DNA of 64,000 nt from Siphlonurus alternatus (GCA_949825025.1 OX463780.1:44062979-44126978); one strand, 5' to 3'. Counted from the first letter of the stretch, positions 1 through 15,159 are shown. Notes: generated by a model from the letters alone, not told the origin. Numbers and translations: made by a program.

Positions 1-113
1 CAACAATTAATCATTTTAAAAATAATAAGATCGAAAAATTCACATATAATTTATAATAATTATTTAAGGTAATTTTTTATGTTTGCTTCTTTAATATAAT
101 ATGTAGTAATAAT

Positions 114-3239
<3,126 letters not shown>

Positions 3240-3560
3240 TGAACCGAGACTTGCAACAACCCACAGGAAATCACAACACTATAAGGCTCATGTATGAGAG
3301 GGTGCCTGTAGTATCATTACACTGTATGCTCGTTCATTAATGATGTAGCACTGAAGGGGGGAGGGGGTAAGTCCATCTGTGAGTGAGGGATGCTGCGGTC
3401 CAGTCCAATGGCTCCTTAGAGATTTGATTGACTTGATGATATGTCACACAGAGGGGGTGACTCACCCTCCTCCCTTATACATACAACAGACGTCAAGTAT
3501 AAGAGTCGTCAAGCCATATGTCAGCCACCTTGCACTGCTATGTTGCAATCGAATTATGTT
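3240..3560. promoter_or_regulatory. G+C-elevated non-repetitive island, candidate enhancer
   Basis: Base composition rises sharply against AT-rich flanks, and the sequence is complex rather than repetitive. It contains the palindromic homeodomain-type site TCATTAATGA (3334-3343) and a TGATTGAC motif resembling PBC/Meis composite sites. A 62-codon open frame across it has no recognisable domain. Regulatory function is inference; an old transposon remnant is the main alternative. Confidence 0.3.
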
Positions 3561-3599
3561 CTGGTAAATACCATCTCATATTATTTTATAGGCATTTTT

Positions 3600-3922
3600 T
3601 TTTTGTTATTGCAAAAATGAATAGCACGTACCAAGAAAAGTATGCTATACTTTGAATTTTTTCAGATTTTTTTTTTATCCTGGAACTTTTTTTAAAAAAA
3701 TATTGAAAGTGCGGCCACGCCCCTTGGAGGCGTCAATAGGCGTTTCTGCCCTATTCTTTTTATTAAGGCTTCAGGGGTGCCAACATAACTTAGAGAACTT
3801 CAATAATTATTTAAAAATAGTTCCGGGTCTCCAAAAAATCTGAAAAAATTCCGAGTTGCATAATTTGATACCCTCTTTTCATTTTTACAATAAAAAATGT
3901 TCGTACATGTAAGTTGTCCATT
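3600..3922. mobile_element. Foldback/MITE family A, copy 1 (left end decayed)
   Basis: Two arms in inverted orientation surround a centre rich in gcggccacgcc and ggcgtcaatagg. The right end keeps the family terminus GTTGTCCATT (3913-3922). The left arm retains the inner part (ttattgcaaaaatgaatag) but not the outer 20 bp. The inner arms match copies at 19985, 23861 and 11009. No transposase reading frame is present. Confidence 0.75.
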
Positions 3923-5589
3923 CTGATATTTAATATCAAATGTGTTTATTACATTATGTTCTCTATATTATGTTGAAATCTTATAAAACCTTTAAATCAA
4001 TTTCTGTGCTTCTAAGTTTAGTATTTATAATTTTTAAATAAACTCTTAAATTCTACAAATAGCGTCTTACTGTTTTTTTTTTTTTTAATATTTCTTACTG
4101 TCGTAAATTTTTGGTTGGTGGCTAACACATGAAAATTATTTATATAGGAGAACGAGTTGTTGGTGCATGTTCTCTCTGGTCAGCGGAGAAAATACCCTTG
4201 GAAAAACATTATCGGAAAACATACCCAGAATACCCTCATACTGTATGTACACTTGAATGCATAAAAATGCATTGGTTGCATAAAAAAATTACATGGAAAA
4301 ATTACACATTGACCTGTGCAGTAAAATATACGTATAACAGTGGGGAATCTCTATCGGGATCTATTACTCTAATTTGGCTAATGATGAACTTATTAGACGC
4401 AATTTCCTCCTATAGCCACGGTCAGTGTCAGTCTAATTCTATGATACTAACTGTGTGGTCTAGTTAAACTTGGTTATCTCCTTTCATGAATCGCGTCCAT
4501 TATAGTCAATTTTTTACAACTATGATAGGGGGAAAAAGAAGAAAAAGTTATGATTCAATGTATTACTCAATATATTAATTTGAAAATGATCATTAATTAG
4601 TATATTATATAATAATTACATGGGGAAATGTCTTAATTTGATTCATTATGTTGAATGATTTCTTTAAATTAAATTAAAATATCTCAATCTAATAATAATT
4701 ATTCAAAGACATTACAACATGTTAAAATTGTATGCGGAAATTAAATTATAGCAACTAAGCAAAACAACCGCTTGCAATTTAATTGGTTTATGATTGAACA
4801 ATTAGGCTTACTATATATTAATTGCAATAATATGTATTGTAAAATTTATAATTTTATTTATTACTATTATAATAATAACTTTAAAGTTAATTAGAAAGAA
4901 AATATTATAGAGATATAATGAATGTCTATTAAAGTATTGAATAGAGAAAAGCTTCCTATATTATAGTATGAAAAAAAATATATAATAAATAATGACATAA
5001 CCCGCTTTCATGAAGATTGTAATACACAATAATAAAAACTATTTAATAAATTAGTATAAGTCACAACAATATATATATTAACTATGTATACTAATAATAT
5101 TATATAATATATATATTTTTTAATTTAATGTTTATATAATAATAGGGGTGAATTTGAAAGAAAAATATTATACGAAGGGGGAGAAATTTCACGCCCATGA
5201 AAATTGTCTAACTGCAAACCCATTAGCAAGAATGACACGTGACTAGACACGTGACTTGATTATTGTTAAAGATACCAACAGGCTTAAAATAGATTAATCT
5301 TATTTATATAATATATACATCCATATTCAATATGTTCTCTTCTTCATTTTAGATCTAAATTTATTCGTTTTAAAGAATTACACCACGCATGACTTACAAA
5401 TAAAAAAAAAAAAAATTTGATGTTCTTTTTTTTTTATTATCATATGTATTGTGGGGGATTTGATAACCACACCCCCTTTTTTTACCACCCCTACTATATA
5501 TATTTTCCCACCCTAAAATAATTTCCCCTTAAAAATAAAAATTGTTATTCCCTTTTTTTTTTGTATTTATACATGTCTCTTCTAAAAAC
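3923..5589. other. AT-rich intergenic DNA
   Basis: No supported gene. A 112-codon frame at 4129-4467 is the least AT-rich part but matches no family I know and has no splice or promoter context. A tandem pair of CACGTG motifs lies inside (listed separately). Confidence 0.6.
5234..5256. promoter_or_regulatory. Tandem CACGTG E-boxes, 12-bp spacing
   Basis: GACACGTGACT occurs twice, at 5234-5244 and 5246-5256. CACGTG is the palindromic core bound by bHLH and bHLH-leucine-zipper proteins such as MITF, USF and CLOCK/CYCLE. The same GACACGTGACT recurs once at 60020-60030. Binding is not shown by sequence alone. Confidence 0.3.
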
Positions 5590-5790
5590 ATTATCTAGGT
5601 AGTAGCATCAGAAAAGCTTAAGCCATAATGCTTTTGCAACGTTAATATGTTAGTAAATCCCTCAATATGCATGCAAATAAGTCTCAGGCTTGCTTGTATG
5701 GTATCACAGTTAGTAGCACCGTCACACACAAGCTTGTTGCTTGTTTCTCGTTGATGAGATGCATCGTTTCTACGCCGGGTCACTTTGTTA
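5590..5790. promoter_or_regulatory. G+C-elevated island with POU octamer
   Basis: A complex-sequence island between poly-T and poly-A rich flanks. A perfect octamer ATGCAAAT lies at 5671-5678, next to an ATGCAT palindrome. A 62-codon minus-strand frame covers it but looks random. Candidate regulatory element; unproven. Confidence 0.3.
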
Positions 5791-6789
5791 TATAAAAAAA
5801 AAAAAGTGATGACATAAGGTCATGAGACTTCGATTATTGTATAGAATATTGTAACCAATATTTTTTTTTATCCCTTTTTATAATATATCCAATATCTCTA
5901 TAGAGATGAGAAGATATTTTTACATGAAATGTGATGACAGCCCTTGTACCTCAATCTCTCTTGTTTGTTTTATATTTATAAAAAAAAAAAGCCTCTTTGA
6001 TATATGAGCTTATAAAAAGAATATCATGAATTATTTTTTAAACAAATATTTAATCCTCTTTTGATATTTTTTAAAGTGACATATTGATGATGATATTTTT
6101 TTTTTTATTTAATGACTTAAGTAGGATATTGAGTTTATTTAAAAAAAAAAATATGATAGTGATAATTTTATGTATTAAAAATTTTTAGGAAGCAACTTTT
6201 AAAACTATTCATAGAGATAGATAAGTTCATTGATGCATATCTTATATATATAGGATTATTTTACTTTGGTACTTTTTTTATAATTCAAATTCCCATCTAA
6301 ATTTTGAGATGAAGTACGTTATATAGCAAGATATTGTCTGAGTTGGTCATTTTTTTTAACTTGCAAACTCTTTTAATTTCAATTGTATGTTTTGTAAAAA
6401 TAAACTTCACGAAAGAAAGTCAGAAATCGTTTAAAATAACAGCAACTTACAAACATAAATTTAAATTATTAATAATTTTCTATACACGATTTTTTAAATT
6501 ATTTTTGATCTATTTCAAATAGTAAATTATCTACAGTTGGAAAATATATCCAAGTTGTTATAAACCTCAGATATATAATAAAGCAATACAAGAAAGCTTA
6601 TGATTAAGATGTTACCAAGAAATTATTTCTCTACAGCGTTGATGGTGACAGGTAGGTCGTGTTAGATCATGAGAAGTTAAAAAAAGAGGTAAGTCACAAA
6701 TAAAAATAACTTTATTTAAAGTCACTTAAACTTGGACAAAATGACTTTATGAGAGTTTATTAAATACTTGGTGACGTTCCAAGCAGACA

Positions 6790-7012
6790 AATGTCCTCAA
6801 TATCTTGACCTTATGTGACAGAGGTCAAGGGTCAATGACCTACCTCAACCTTTTCCCTTGGTTCTTGATATCGTTCTCAATCCCAGCTGGGAGTCGCAGC
6901 TTCCTAGAAATGTTATCCTCGGCGTGCCTCAGTCTTTTGTACCCACACCAGATTGAGATACATTGCCTCCGTGGTCCTGATATGCGAGGCAGCTAGAGAA
7001 ACAGGCCCAACA
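6790..7012. promoter_or_regulatory. G+C-elevated island with nuclear-receptor half-sites
   Basis: One of the most complex non-coding islands in the left part of the window. It contains at least four AGGTCA/TGACCT-type half-sites clustered at its left edge. A 63-codon plus-strand frame over it has no recognised domain. Candidate enhancer; an exapted transposon fragment is possible. Confidence 0.35.
6806..6841. promoter_or_regulatory. Composite DR1 plus IR1 nuclear receptor site
   Basis: Reading left to right: TGACCT (6806-6811), then AGGTCA, A, GGGTCA (6822-6834, a direct repeat with 1-bp spacing), then A and TGACCT (6836-6841). GGGTCA-A-TGACCT is an inverted repeat with 1-bp spacing, the layout of ecdysone response elements. 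DR1 is bound by RXR/USP, HNF4 and COUP-TF type receptors. The motifs are seen; occupancy is inferred. Confidence 0.4.
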
Positions 7013-8190
7013 AATGTTTCCACCTAAGACAGATATGCAAATCAACTATATCTTTGTTGAAAACAGACTTGCAAGTAAAGGCAATTCTTTTTTATAATAA
7101 AGATGTCAAATGGAAATTATTTGTAAGGCCATTTGTTTCACAAGTACTCAAATGTAATATATAATGTTCTAATGTACAGTACCACCAGCCTATAAATGAC
7201 ATTATATATATTATATTATATATATTTATATAACATGGTACAATTATTTTTCTTGTGGCAAAATTTTGGAATTGGAATTCTGCAATAAAAATTTTGAATT
7301 ATATCCATTTTTTATGTAAGAGGTTTATGAATTTAACTTCCCGGCTCTTCTTAAACCCAACTTAGATTTCGAAGTTTTTAAATCAAAACTGTATATTTAA
7401 CCTTAAAGATTATAAAGATAAGAATCATATTTTTATCACAACACCTGAAAGGTAGACTTTGCACAAATTTTAATTAGCTATATTATAAATATTTCAATAT
7501 TAATATATGCATTATGTTTATTTTTTATAATGCTGTCATTGAATTAGCTAATACGGCATAACTTAATTAAAATTCATACAAAAACTTGAAGTAATACCGT
7601 GCTACCTTCTTATTAAATTTCAACGTCAACTTGCAGCGTCTGCATGCAGCGATCTGGACCAATTCCCTCCTCCCGTGCTGCTAACAACTCAATTGAAGCC
7701 GTGGGGAAGACCACAAAAGCCACAGATCACGACGACGACTTTATCTTCAAAAGTTTTATTATTGCAGTTTGAATATTACTTTTCTTCTGACACTGCATGA
7801 TAAAGTGACTTGAACAATCTATGTGCTTCTAAGATAGCCTCTGGGGAGATTCTCTTCTTCTCTCTCTCTCTCAATTTTTTTTTATTATATTATACGTACA
7901 CACAAAGACCTTTTGGTAACTAAATTGATTCAATTCTAAAGTCTGATTAAAAAGTTTTTCGTTGAAAATAGAGTGGTCTATCCATATAAGATGAAAAATA
8001 AAGAAGAAGAAAAAAAAAATCACTTTTTTTTTATTCCATTATATTTTTTTTAATATAATTAAATTTAGATTTTATAGAATTTGATTGATTCATCAAAGAA
8101 TTGATGAGTTTTACGTTGGACATTAATTAATTTTTTTATTTGATTAAATATAGATGATGATGATTTTTTTTTACTGTAATTTATTTATTT
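7013..8190. other. AT-rich intergenic DNA with a small island
   Basis: Mostly AT-rich. The stretch 7620-7750 is G+C-elevated and complex (RUNX-like ACCACAA and a GATAA-type motif on the minus strand) and may be a small regulatory element. No coding potential recognised. Confidence 0.45.
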
Positions 8191-8194
8191 TTTT

Positions 8195-8226
8195 AACTGG
8201 TTAACTATACACACCGGTTCACCGGT
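8195..8226. promoter_or_regulatory. Cluster of Grainyhead-like motifs
   Basis: AACTGGTT at 8195-8202 fits the Grainyhead consensus AACYGGTT. ACCGGT follows twice, at 8213-8218 and 8221-8226, inside CACCGGTT and CACCGGTA. Three sites in 32 bp of otherwise A/T-only sequence are unlikely by chance but unproven. Confidence 0.3.
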
Positions 8227-8797
8227 ATTATAATAACAAAATTTAGTGCAAAAAAATATATATCCTGCGTTCATCAGCATATATTTTTTGTTGCTCTAGT
8301 TAACAGAAATATTTAATATTATTATATAGACTATAGAAAGCAAAAGATGATCTGATATTTTGTAACATTAGAATATTATTGTTAATTTATGATGCAAACT
8401 GAAAATTTCTGCGTCCATAACAAAAAAATACAGGATATTGCATAATTTTACTGCAACGCTTTGCTGAAAAATGTACGTAAAGTAATATATAAATTTAAAC
8501 TATGCTATGTTTGTAAAGTCATATAAATGGTAAAATTCAGAATTATGCATGGCAAAGAACGTTACACATGCAATTTTTTATGCTCAGATTTTCAACAAAT
8601 TAAGATAAAAAAAAAAACTTATGCTTTATTTACGGCCGGGACACCATCTTATTATTTAAAGGAGGCGAACGGCTTCAACTTTATATATTTAGAATTAATG
8701 TCAAACTTATTAAAGCATAAAAAAATGTCACCACCCTCGTCTTCTAGTCTGTCCCGAAGGTTGACGTTCAAAAGGAGGCGCAGCGGGAAATTGGGCC

Positions 8798-8844
8798 AGG
8801 GCTAATCCTCTGCTATCCTCTACTGATAGTACAGGATTAGCCCT
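8798..8844. repeat. Hairpin, 11-bp perfect stem
   Basis: AGGGCTAATCC (8798-8808) pairs with GGATTAGCCCT (8834-8844), and the stem continues imperfectly through tctgctatc/gatagtaca. It sits in the centre of the larger inverted repeat. Confidence 0.8.
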
Positions 8845-8847
8845 GAA

Positions 8848-8932
8848 TGGGGCTTATGTCGCCACGTATACATTAGCGCTGCCGAGTCCTGCCCACTTCT
8901 GCGAGTGCGCAGACGTGACGACATAGGCCCCA
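8848..8932. repeat. Second hairpin in the same inverted repeat
   Basis: TGGGGCTTATGTCG (8848-8861) pairs with CGACATAGGCCCCA (8919-8932) with one mismatch. The loop is G+C-rich. A 24-nt T-run follows at about 8959. Confidence 0.8.
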
Positions 8933-9140
8933 CTTCACTGCTGAAATTCCTAGGTAGTGATTTTTTTTTTTTTTTTTTTTTTGCAAAAATGAGTTTGACA
9001 TAATTTATAATTTGATAAAAATATAAAAACTGAAGCCGTTCCTCTCCTTTAATGTCATGCGGTAGTAATAAAACGATCTACAGTAAAATATAATGCAAAA
9101 TTCATAAGCAAAACTGCGCACCACGTTTTTATAAGATGGT

Positions 9141-9864
9141 ATTATAATTGCAAAAATATTTTTATATTTCAAATTAAAATAAATTTGATATCAACATTTT
9201 TTTTTTGTTAGTGGTGAAAATAATAATAAATATTTATATAAAAAACGTTAATTTCTTTTTATTTATATAAAGAAAAGCACATTAATTTTCTTTTCATCTT
9301 TAATTTTTTTGCTAAATAATATTTTGATTAATGTTATGCTTAAATTATATTATAAATTGAACTGTATGTAAATATTTTTGCAGCTTGCGTTTTACTCCTT
9401 AATTTATAGCAAATAAATTCATTAGCCAATTATTTTTGCAATTTGTATTTTTACTTGATCAAATCATGTCATTATATAAAAAAATAACGTTATACAACAT
9501 TACCATAGTCATTTTCTTTAAACCAGCTTCCTTTTTTTATATTATATTATGTGATATTATTATTTACAATACCAAATTAAAAAAATATAAGATCTAAAAT
9601 ATAACAATAAAAATTTATGCTTATACATTAAAGAAATTTTTGCAATATTTTTTAAACTCAAATTCTCTCTCATTTTCTATAGAAAGAAAATATATTTAAA
9701 AATTTCATTATTTATTGCATCAATTTTAAATAATTACTGTTAATATGAATATGTAAATAAGCTTATATATGTATATTATTATTATTAAAAAAAATTAATT
9801 CTATTTATGTCAAAGAATAAATGATAAATGTTATAGAATGCTTATAAAAATTTGAATTATAATT
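9141..9864. other. AT-rich intergenic DNA
   Basis: Nothing supportable beyond A/T runs. Confidence 0.6.
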
Positions 9865-9955
9865 GGACGCAAGTGTGATTCGCACAGGTAATCAGTGACA
9901 GGTGTTCTCTAACGATCTAAATATTCGACTCACTCTACACCTTTTTTTTTCGTCC
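9865..9955 (-). ncRNA. tRNA-like relic, possible SINE head
   Basis: On the minus strand the order resembles a tRNA: a D-arm-like tagatcgttagagaa, an anticodon-arm-like acacctgtcactgatta, and a T-arm-like tgtgCGAATcaca with internal pairing. GGACG (9865-9869 on plus) can pair with CGTCC (9951-9955) as an acceptor-like stem. A 10-nt A run interrupts the 5' side and several stems mispair, so it is not a functional tRNA. A tRNA-derived SINE remnant is most likely. Confidence 0.3.
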
Positions 9956-11008
9956 TGGTAGCCCTCAGGGTTATCAAACAAGCGGTCTCACTTCACACAC
10001 ATAAGTAAAAAAAAATTATAACAATCTACCTGTAAAAAAATATAATAATCAAGTAAAAATTATTGTTACGCTATTTTTTGTTTATTCATTATCACTATAT
10101 TTGGATATGATTCTTTAAATTATTTTTACTCATCAAGTTTAATAACAAAAAATGAACAAAACAAATGAGTTTTATATTTGATAAACTCAAATGAGCTTGA
10201 AAATTACCTAAAAATATTAAGTTTACTAGATTACTACTATAATTTTCTTATTATATAATATATACCATAATATTTTTTATATGTATAATATTTCTATTTC
10301 ATTTAATGATTATTTCAACTTGCTGACGTGTAACTTCATGATGATAAAGTTAAAAACTAATTTTTCTGACAAGGCAATTTATTGTTTATCGTGCTCTTTA
10401 TTTTTTACATAAGTGTTTTCATAAAAAAGTTTATAAATATAATTTTTTTTTATTGTAATTTTTACGACAAAAAAACTTTCAAAGTATAACATTGTGGATA
10501 TTATCATTTTTCACTCGATATAATTAATTTGCTCCCATGCGTGTTTGCTTGATGATGATAATATCATGAAAGAAAATAGAAAGAGGCATGTCATGTAGGG
10601 GGTACATGCATAATTGAGACCTCAAACTCAAGTGTTTCTTAGTCAATTACAGTTACGCATGCGTACTCTTGAAAATTGGAATTTATTTTAGGATCATTGA
10701 TAATTTTAATATACCAATTATGCATTCAATATATCGATCGTTGTCGCTACAAAGAGGCTTGTAAAGTTTTTTTCTTTAGGTGAGAGAACATGCACATATA
10801 ATATAATGTCCATAATTATTGTTGTAGTATTGTTGTTGTTACTTTAGAATTTCTTTTCTAGTGACACGATCGAAGTGATTATCAAATACAAAAAAATCAG
10901 AGTTATAACAGACTGGAGATGCGAGGGAATTGATTCAAATTAAATTTTATAATTTATATTCACTCTGTTTAATAACAAGAACGAATTAATTTAGAGAAAT
11001 AAAAATTT
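9956..11008. other. AT-rich intergenic DNA
   Basis: No gene or clear element seen. Confidence 0.6.
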
Positions 11009-11330
11009 AATGATATATTAGAATGTGAAGCTTTTAGTGGCTTAATCGAAAGAAGGAGTAAAAATATGGCACTGTGAATTTTTACAGATTTTTCTGAGAC
11101 CGGAAACTATTTTTTAATAATTATTGAAAATCTATTTTATGACGTTACGGGCGGCACTGCTCTATCCTTTTTCTTAAGGAGTGCCGCCCATGACGTCATC
11201 AAAATATACTTTCAATAAATTTTTAAAAATAGTTCCCGGTCTCAGAAAAATCTGTAAAAATTCACAGTGCCATATTTTTACCCCTTCTTTCGATTAAGCC
11301 ACTAAAATTTTTACATTCTAATATCTCATT
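11009..11330. mobile_element. Palindromic foldback element, family A relative with different ends
   Basis: A 322-bp near-perfect palindrome. It begins with aatga, then a tattagaatgt block, ttttagtggcttaatcgaaa and ggcactgtgaatttttacag, all mirrored on the right. Its inner arm (gaatttttacagattttt, tgagaccggaaact, ttaataattattgaaa) is homologous to the family A arms, but the outer termini differ from AATGGACAAC. The centre contains TGACGTCA and gtgccgccc. Non-autonomous. Confidence 0.85.
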
Positions 11331-11411
11331 GTTTGTATAATGAGAGTAACAGTCAGTAATATAAAAGTATCAATTGACGGATTTTGATAGAAAAGCAATT
11401 ATAAAGATAAA

Positions 11412-11451
11412 ATAATAAGTAATAAACATTCTTATGTTTATTACTTATTAT
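11412..11451. repeat. Perfect 18-bp-stem hairpin
   Basis: The left arm (11412-11429, including aataagtaataaacat) and right arm (11434-11451) are exact reverse complements around the 4-nt loop TCTT. Such perfect symmetry in AT-rich DNA suggests a recent origin, a functional hairpin RNA or a replication-slippage product. Confidence 0.85.
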
Positions 11452-11484
11452 GTTATTCTTGTTATACTTATGTTTATATTTATA

Positions 11485-11518
11485 CTTGGCTGGACTGTAT
11501 TGTATAATATTGAAAAAA
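11485..11518. repeat. Dispersed repeat D, copy 1
   Basis: A 34-bp stretch starting cttggctggactgtattg is identical to 56752-56785. Both copies run into A-rich tails and are preceded by weakly similar ataaagataa/ctataagataa sequence. Probably the conserved end of a short retroelement or MITE. Confidence 0.7.
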
Positions 11519-11535
11519 AAAAAAATAAAAAAAAA

Positions 11536-11625
11536 ATACACTATGTGCACATGACGGTGTTTCCGTATTCGTTGATGACGGATAATGTTATTCTTATGAA
11601 GCGTCGGTTAACGGATTTGTAAATT
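11536..11625. mobile_element. Small palindromic element family C, degraded copy
   Basis: Shares atgacggtgtt, cgtattcgttga and a central gacggataatgttattctt block with the better copy at 61076-61190. The left arm is preserved and the right arm has decayed. It directly follows repeat D. Confidence 0.65.
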
Positions 11626-14600
11626 TGTATATTAAACACAATAATGTGAACGTGAATGAAAGCTCAGAAAAGACATCAACTTTTGAAGAGAAGTAATATT
11701 TTTTATATTTTTGTCACTTGAAAATGTATGCACATTATTTTATGTATATGGTATATTAAAAAAAAACTCCAGAATATTTTTTTAAGAATTTTACGTGTTT
11801 AAGAAATGTGTAATATTTGCATTTTCAACAAATTGGATTATTAATATGTTTTTTTTTGTATGCTGTCAATTCTGATATCAAAAACATTTGTGACAGGTGA
11901 TATTTCATCTTAATTATGTTTACAAATATGTTGATGTACTGATTAAAATCTACATAAAAAAGGAAATTTGATCCACCTATTGACAACCGTAATCATCACA
12001 AACTGTCTCTTGATTGTTTGTTCTTATCAAAATTAAAAATATAATGATTTATTAATAACAAAAATACTGTCAACATGCGGAACTGGATTGAAAAATAATA
12101 CAAATTTTATTATTTTATAAAAAATTTCAGTAGAAATATTCAAACTAACACTGTAATTAAGTCATAAATTAACTAAAATTCTATTATTTAAGAAAAAAAA
12201 AAAATTTAATTTAAAAATATATTATAAAGCATCTGCTTAATATATATTGATAAGAAACTGACTTATATATGAAAAAAAATATAGCAAAAAACAGTGTAAA
12301 AAAAATAATACGTTTCAAGATAAAAACTAAACTATAGTTCTAATGAAATATTGCTTTCAGGCAATAATTATAAAGAACGGTGCGTGCTCACAGTGGACTT
12401 TGCATATTCATCAAGTGCCTGGCTGGCAGCTGGTCGCACGACAAACGCTGCTCAATCATAACACGACAATTTGCTTATAACCAAACGCATATTTAACTTT
12501 TATAAGAATATTGATGCCACAAATTATCTCATATAAAAATGTATACTTATTTTTACACCTTTTTGTAATTACTATAATTTTTGATTTTAATATTATATAA
12601 AAATTCCAATGACTTAAAAAATTATATAGTATGTATAATAAGCTTAAAAGTGTGAAATAGTAAATATAGCAATTATTCTTTTCTTATAATTATTATGCTT
12701 TTAAAATTAATATTTTTATAATAAGTATATAATAAAGAGTTTGTTAAGAAATAATAATAGGGTTAACAGGTTATGAGTGTAAAATATGAAATAAAGATTA
12801 TTATTCATGATAACATTTATTTATAAAAAAAAATATTGTTTATTTCTTTTTTTGTATGCATGTGTGTAAATAATTACAAAAAAAAAAAAAAAAAAAAAAC
12901 ATACACCCTAAAGTTATAAATTTAATAAGTATATGAATATTATAACGATTAAAGTCTAGTCATGTTTTCATTGAAAATGACTTATAATCTATCTTTGACT
13001 GTTAAATTAATTTGATAATCAACACAATATATAAAAAAAAGAAGTACTGTCATTAAAGTATACAGTATATAATTACAATATATTTATTTTTTGGTTCTAC
13101 ACGCTACCGCATGATGTTATATTAGGATTTATATTAATTTAATTTTTTTTTTATAACAATATACCTTTAAGTTTATAACGTAACAAGATTCGCATAAAAA
13201 AATTAATTAAATTTTTTATATGAAAAGTTATATTATTATAAAGATGATTATGAATTATTTCTCATCTAATGTTTATAAGTAACGAGGTACAAGCCTATTT
13301 CTCAGAAAATTTGCTACTGATTACAGTATTTATTTAACAACTTTGTCTAATTCATTTTTTACCTTTTTTTTTATATACGTGTATAATACTTTTTGCAGAG
13401 TAGCAGATTGTGGGGGATATTATATAATATAAGAGGATATACACTTTTGCTTAGCTATGAATGACTGCTGGAAACCAAAGAAGTTGAGAGAAAATGGTAA
13501 CACAACTTATTTATGCTTCTATATTCGAGGTATTTTATTTCGACTAAAAATGTAAATGTATGAGACATAATAAAATAGAACAATTAAAATTTATAAATAG
13601 AGTGTGTTCAAAAACTAACTTAAATTTGAAAATTTAGAACATTTTAGTGCTGAGTATAAGATATCAAATTGAATTTTAAACATGGCAGCACTAATTATAG
13701 ACGTAAGTTGCATCCTATAAAAAATAATTGTGGATTGTTTGAGAATTTTTTTCGAAATCAATGTTGATATGAAAAAATTCTCGGGTTATCCTTGGATTTT
13801 TCCCCGACTCCGATAAGTTTTATAACTTGACTCATACGGCCATATATTTCTTGATTAATATTATTGCTGATTCATACATCAAACATAATTTTGATTATTG
13901 AAGAGAATAAAATCTCAATGAGCCAAATTAATAAAGTTATATTGAAAATTACTAGTGACTTTATTAATTAAAAAATTAGTGTATCAAGGGTTATAGTTTC
14001 GTATTACCTCTGTTAAAAACATTACTTTGGTTATAAAAGAGAATTACAACAGAGACACGTACTAGAGAAACTATCTACCACTTCAGTAAAAGAGGAGCAA
14101 GCCAACATTATTATGGTGATGTTTTTTGAGTGCCAGCTAGCTTATGTTTTTAAACGTTAAAATTTTGTACTTTGTATGCTAGTGTGTGAATTCTCTTTAT
14201 CACTTTCATTACTTAAGTATCTTACACTGGTTATAATATCATCTCTTTTTTTTTTTAATATAGAATATTTTTCTGTTTAATTTTTATAGATATATATTTT
14301 TTTTATGTACACACAACCTTTTTTTTAAAAAAACACCTCCTGGTGTGAAGTGTCAGTACTAATGAAGACAGCAAAAGTTTAGAATAGAGATATAAAGGCT
14401 TATTATTACTGAATATTATTCTCTTGTGTCCTACGGGTATATTTTATACTCTGAACGATGAGGTACAGAATTGAGTCTTCTCTCTTCATGATTTCAACTC
14501 GACGGCTGCAGTAAAGGATCTATTCGTCTCTAACAAGATGTAATTTATTCGAGCCAACACATCTTGTGCTCCACAGGGGGGGAAACAAAACCAAGGAATA

Positions 14601-15159
14601 CTTTACACAACAACACAAAAGTTAAAGGTAGGATAATGAAATTTGATTCTATAATAAGTGATAAGATTTTATCTTATATATATTTTTTTTAATTTGCAAA
14701 TTAGGTATTTAATTTTTTTGTGCATATAATTTTAATTAATAGTAAAAGAATGACTTCATTATGGCTTTACTTCTAAATTATTGTCATATGATTTTTTATG
14801 ACATTATGTCAGTATTACCAATTACATCAACCAGTAACCTAAACAAGTTTTTCCCCATAAAAGATTGAAAAAAGATAGAGTTTTTATTTTAGTTTTGCCT
14901 TTAAAACAATTTAAAAAATTTCTTAATCTAATTTTGAAAATAATACAAGATTATTCATAGTTTCATACTAGCAATTAAAATACAAATACAAAAACAAATA
15001 CAAATTTGACAAGAGTAATTATTTAAATCCAATAGGAAATAAAGCATTTTTGTGATCTGTTAATTTTACTCTAAAATTGACTAAATTTTATGATTAATTA
15101 CAAAAGAATGATTTATGTATATAGGATCAAGTTAAAAAAAATTAGAGCTTTGCCTGCAG
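11626..15159. other. AT-rich intergenic DNA, one small island
   Basis: Very AT-rich with long A and T runs (A-run near 12879-12899). The only complex stretch is 12370-12480, described separately. No coding sequence supported. Confidence 0.6.
12370..12480. promoter_or_regulatory. Small G+C-elevated island with POU-type motif
   Basis: TTTGCATATTCAT (minus strand ATGAATATGCAAA) is a close match to POU-domain sites. An NK2-like CAAGTG and CAGCTG follow within about 30 bp. Flanks are AT-rich. Candidate neuronal enhancer; inference only. Confidence 0.3.

Larger units (their letters stand above)
8642..9140. mobile_element. Large imperfect inverted repeat, MITE-like
   Basis: The left arm (accatctt, ggaggcgaacggcttcaac, then atgtcaaact) is matched in inverted orientation on the right (agtttgacat, gaagccgttcctctcc, then aagatggt at 9133-9140). 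The right arm carries about 70 bp not in the left arm. The G+C-rich centre holds two nested hairpins. No transposase. The family is not recognised. Confidence 0.55.

Noticed and set aside
4129..4467. 112-codon frame
   Set aside because: Less AT-rich but no domain, no neighbouring exons; kept as unexplained sequence only.
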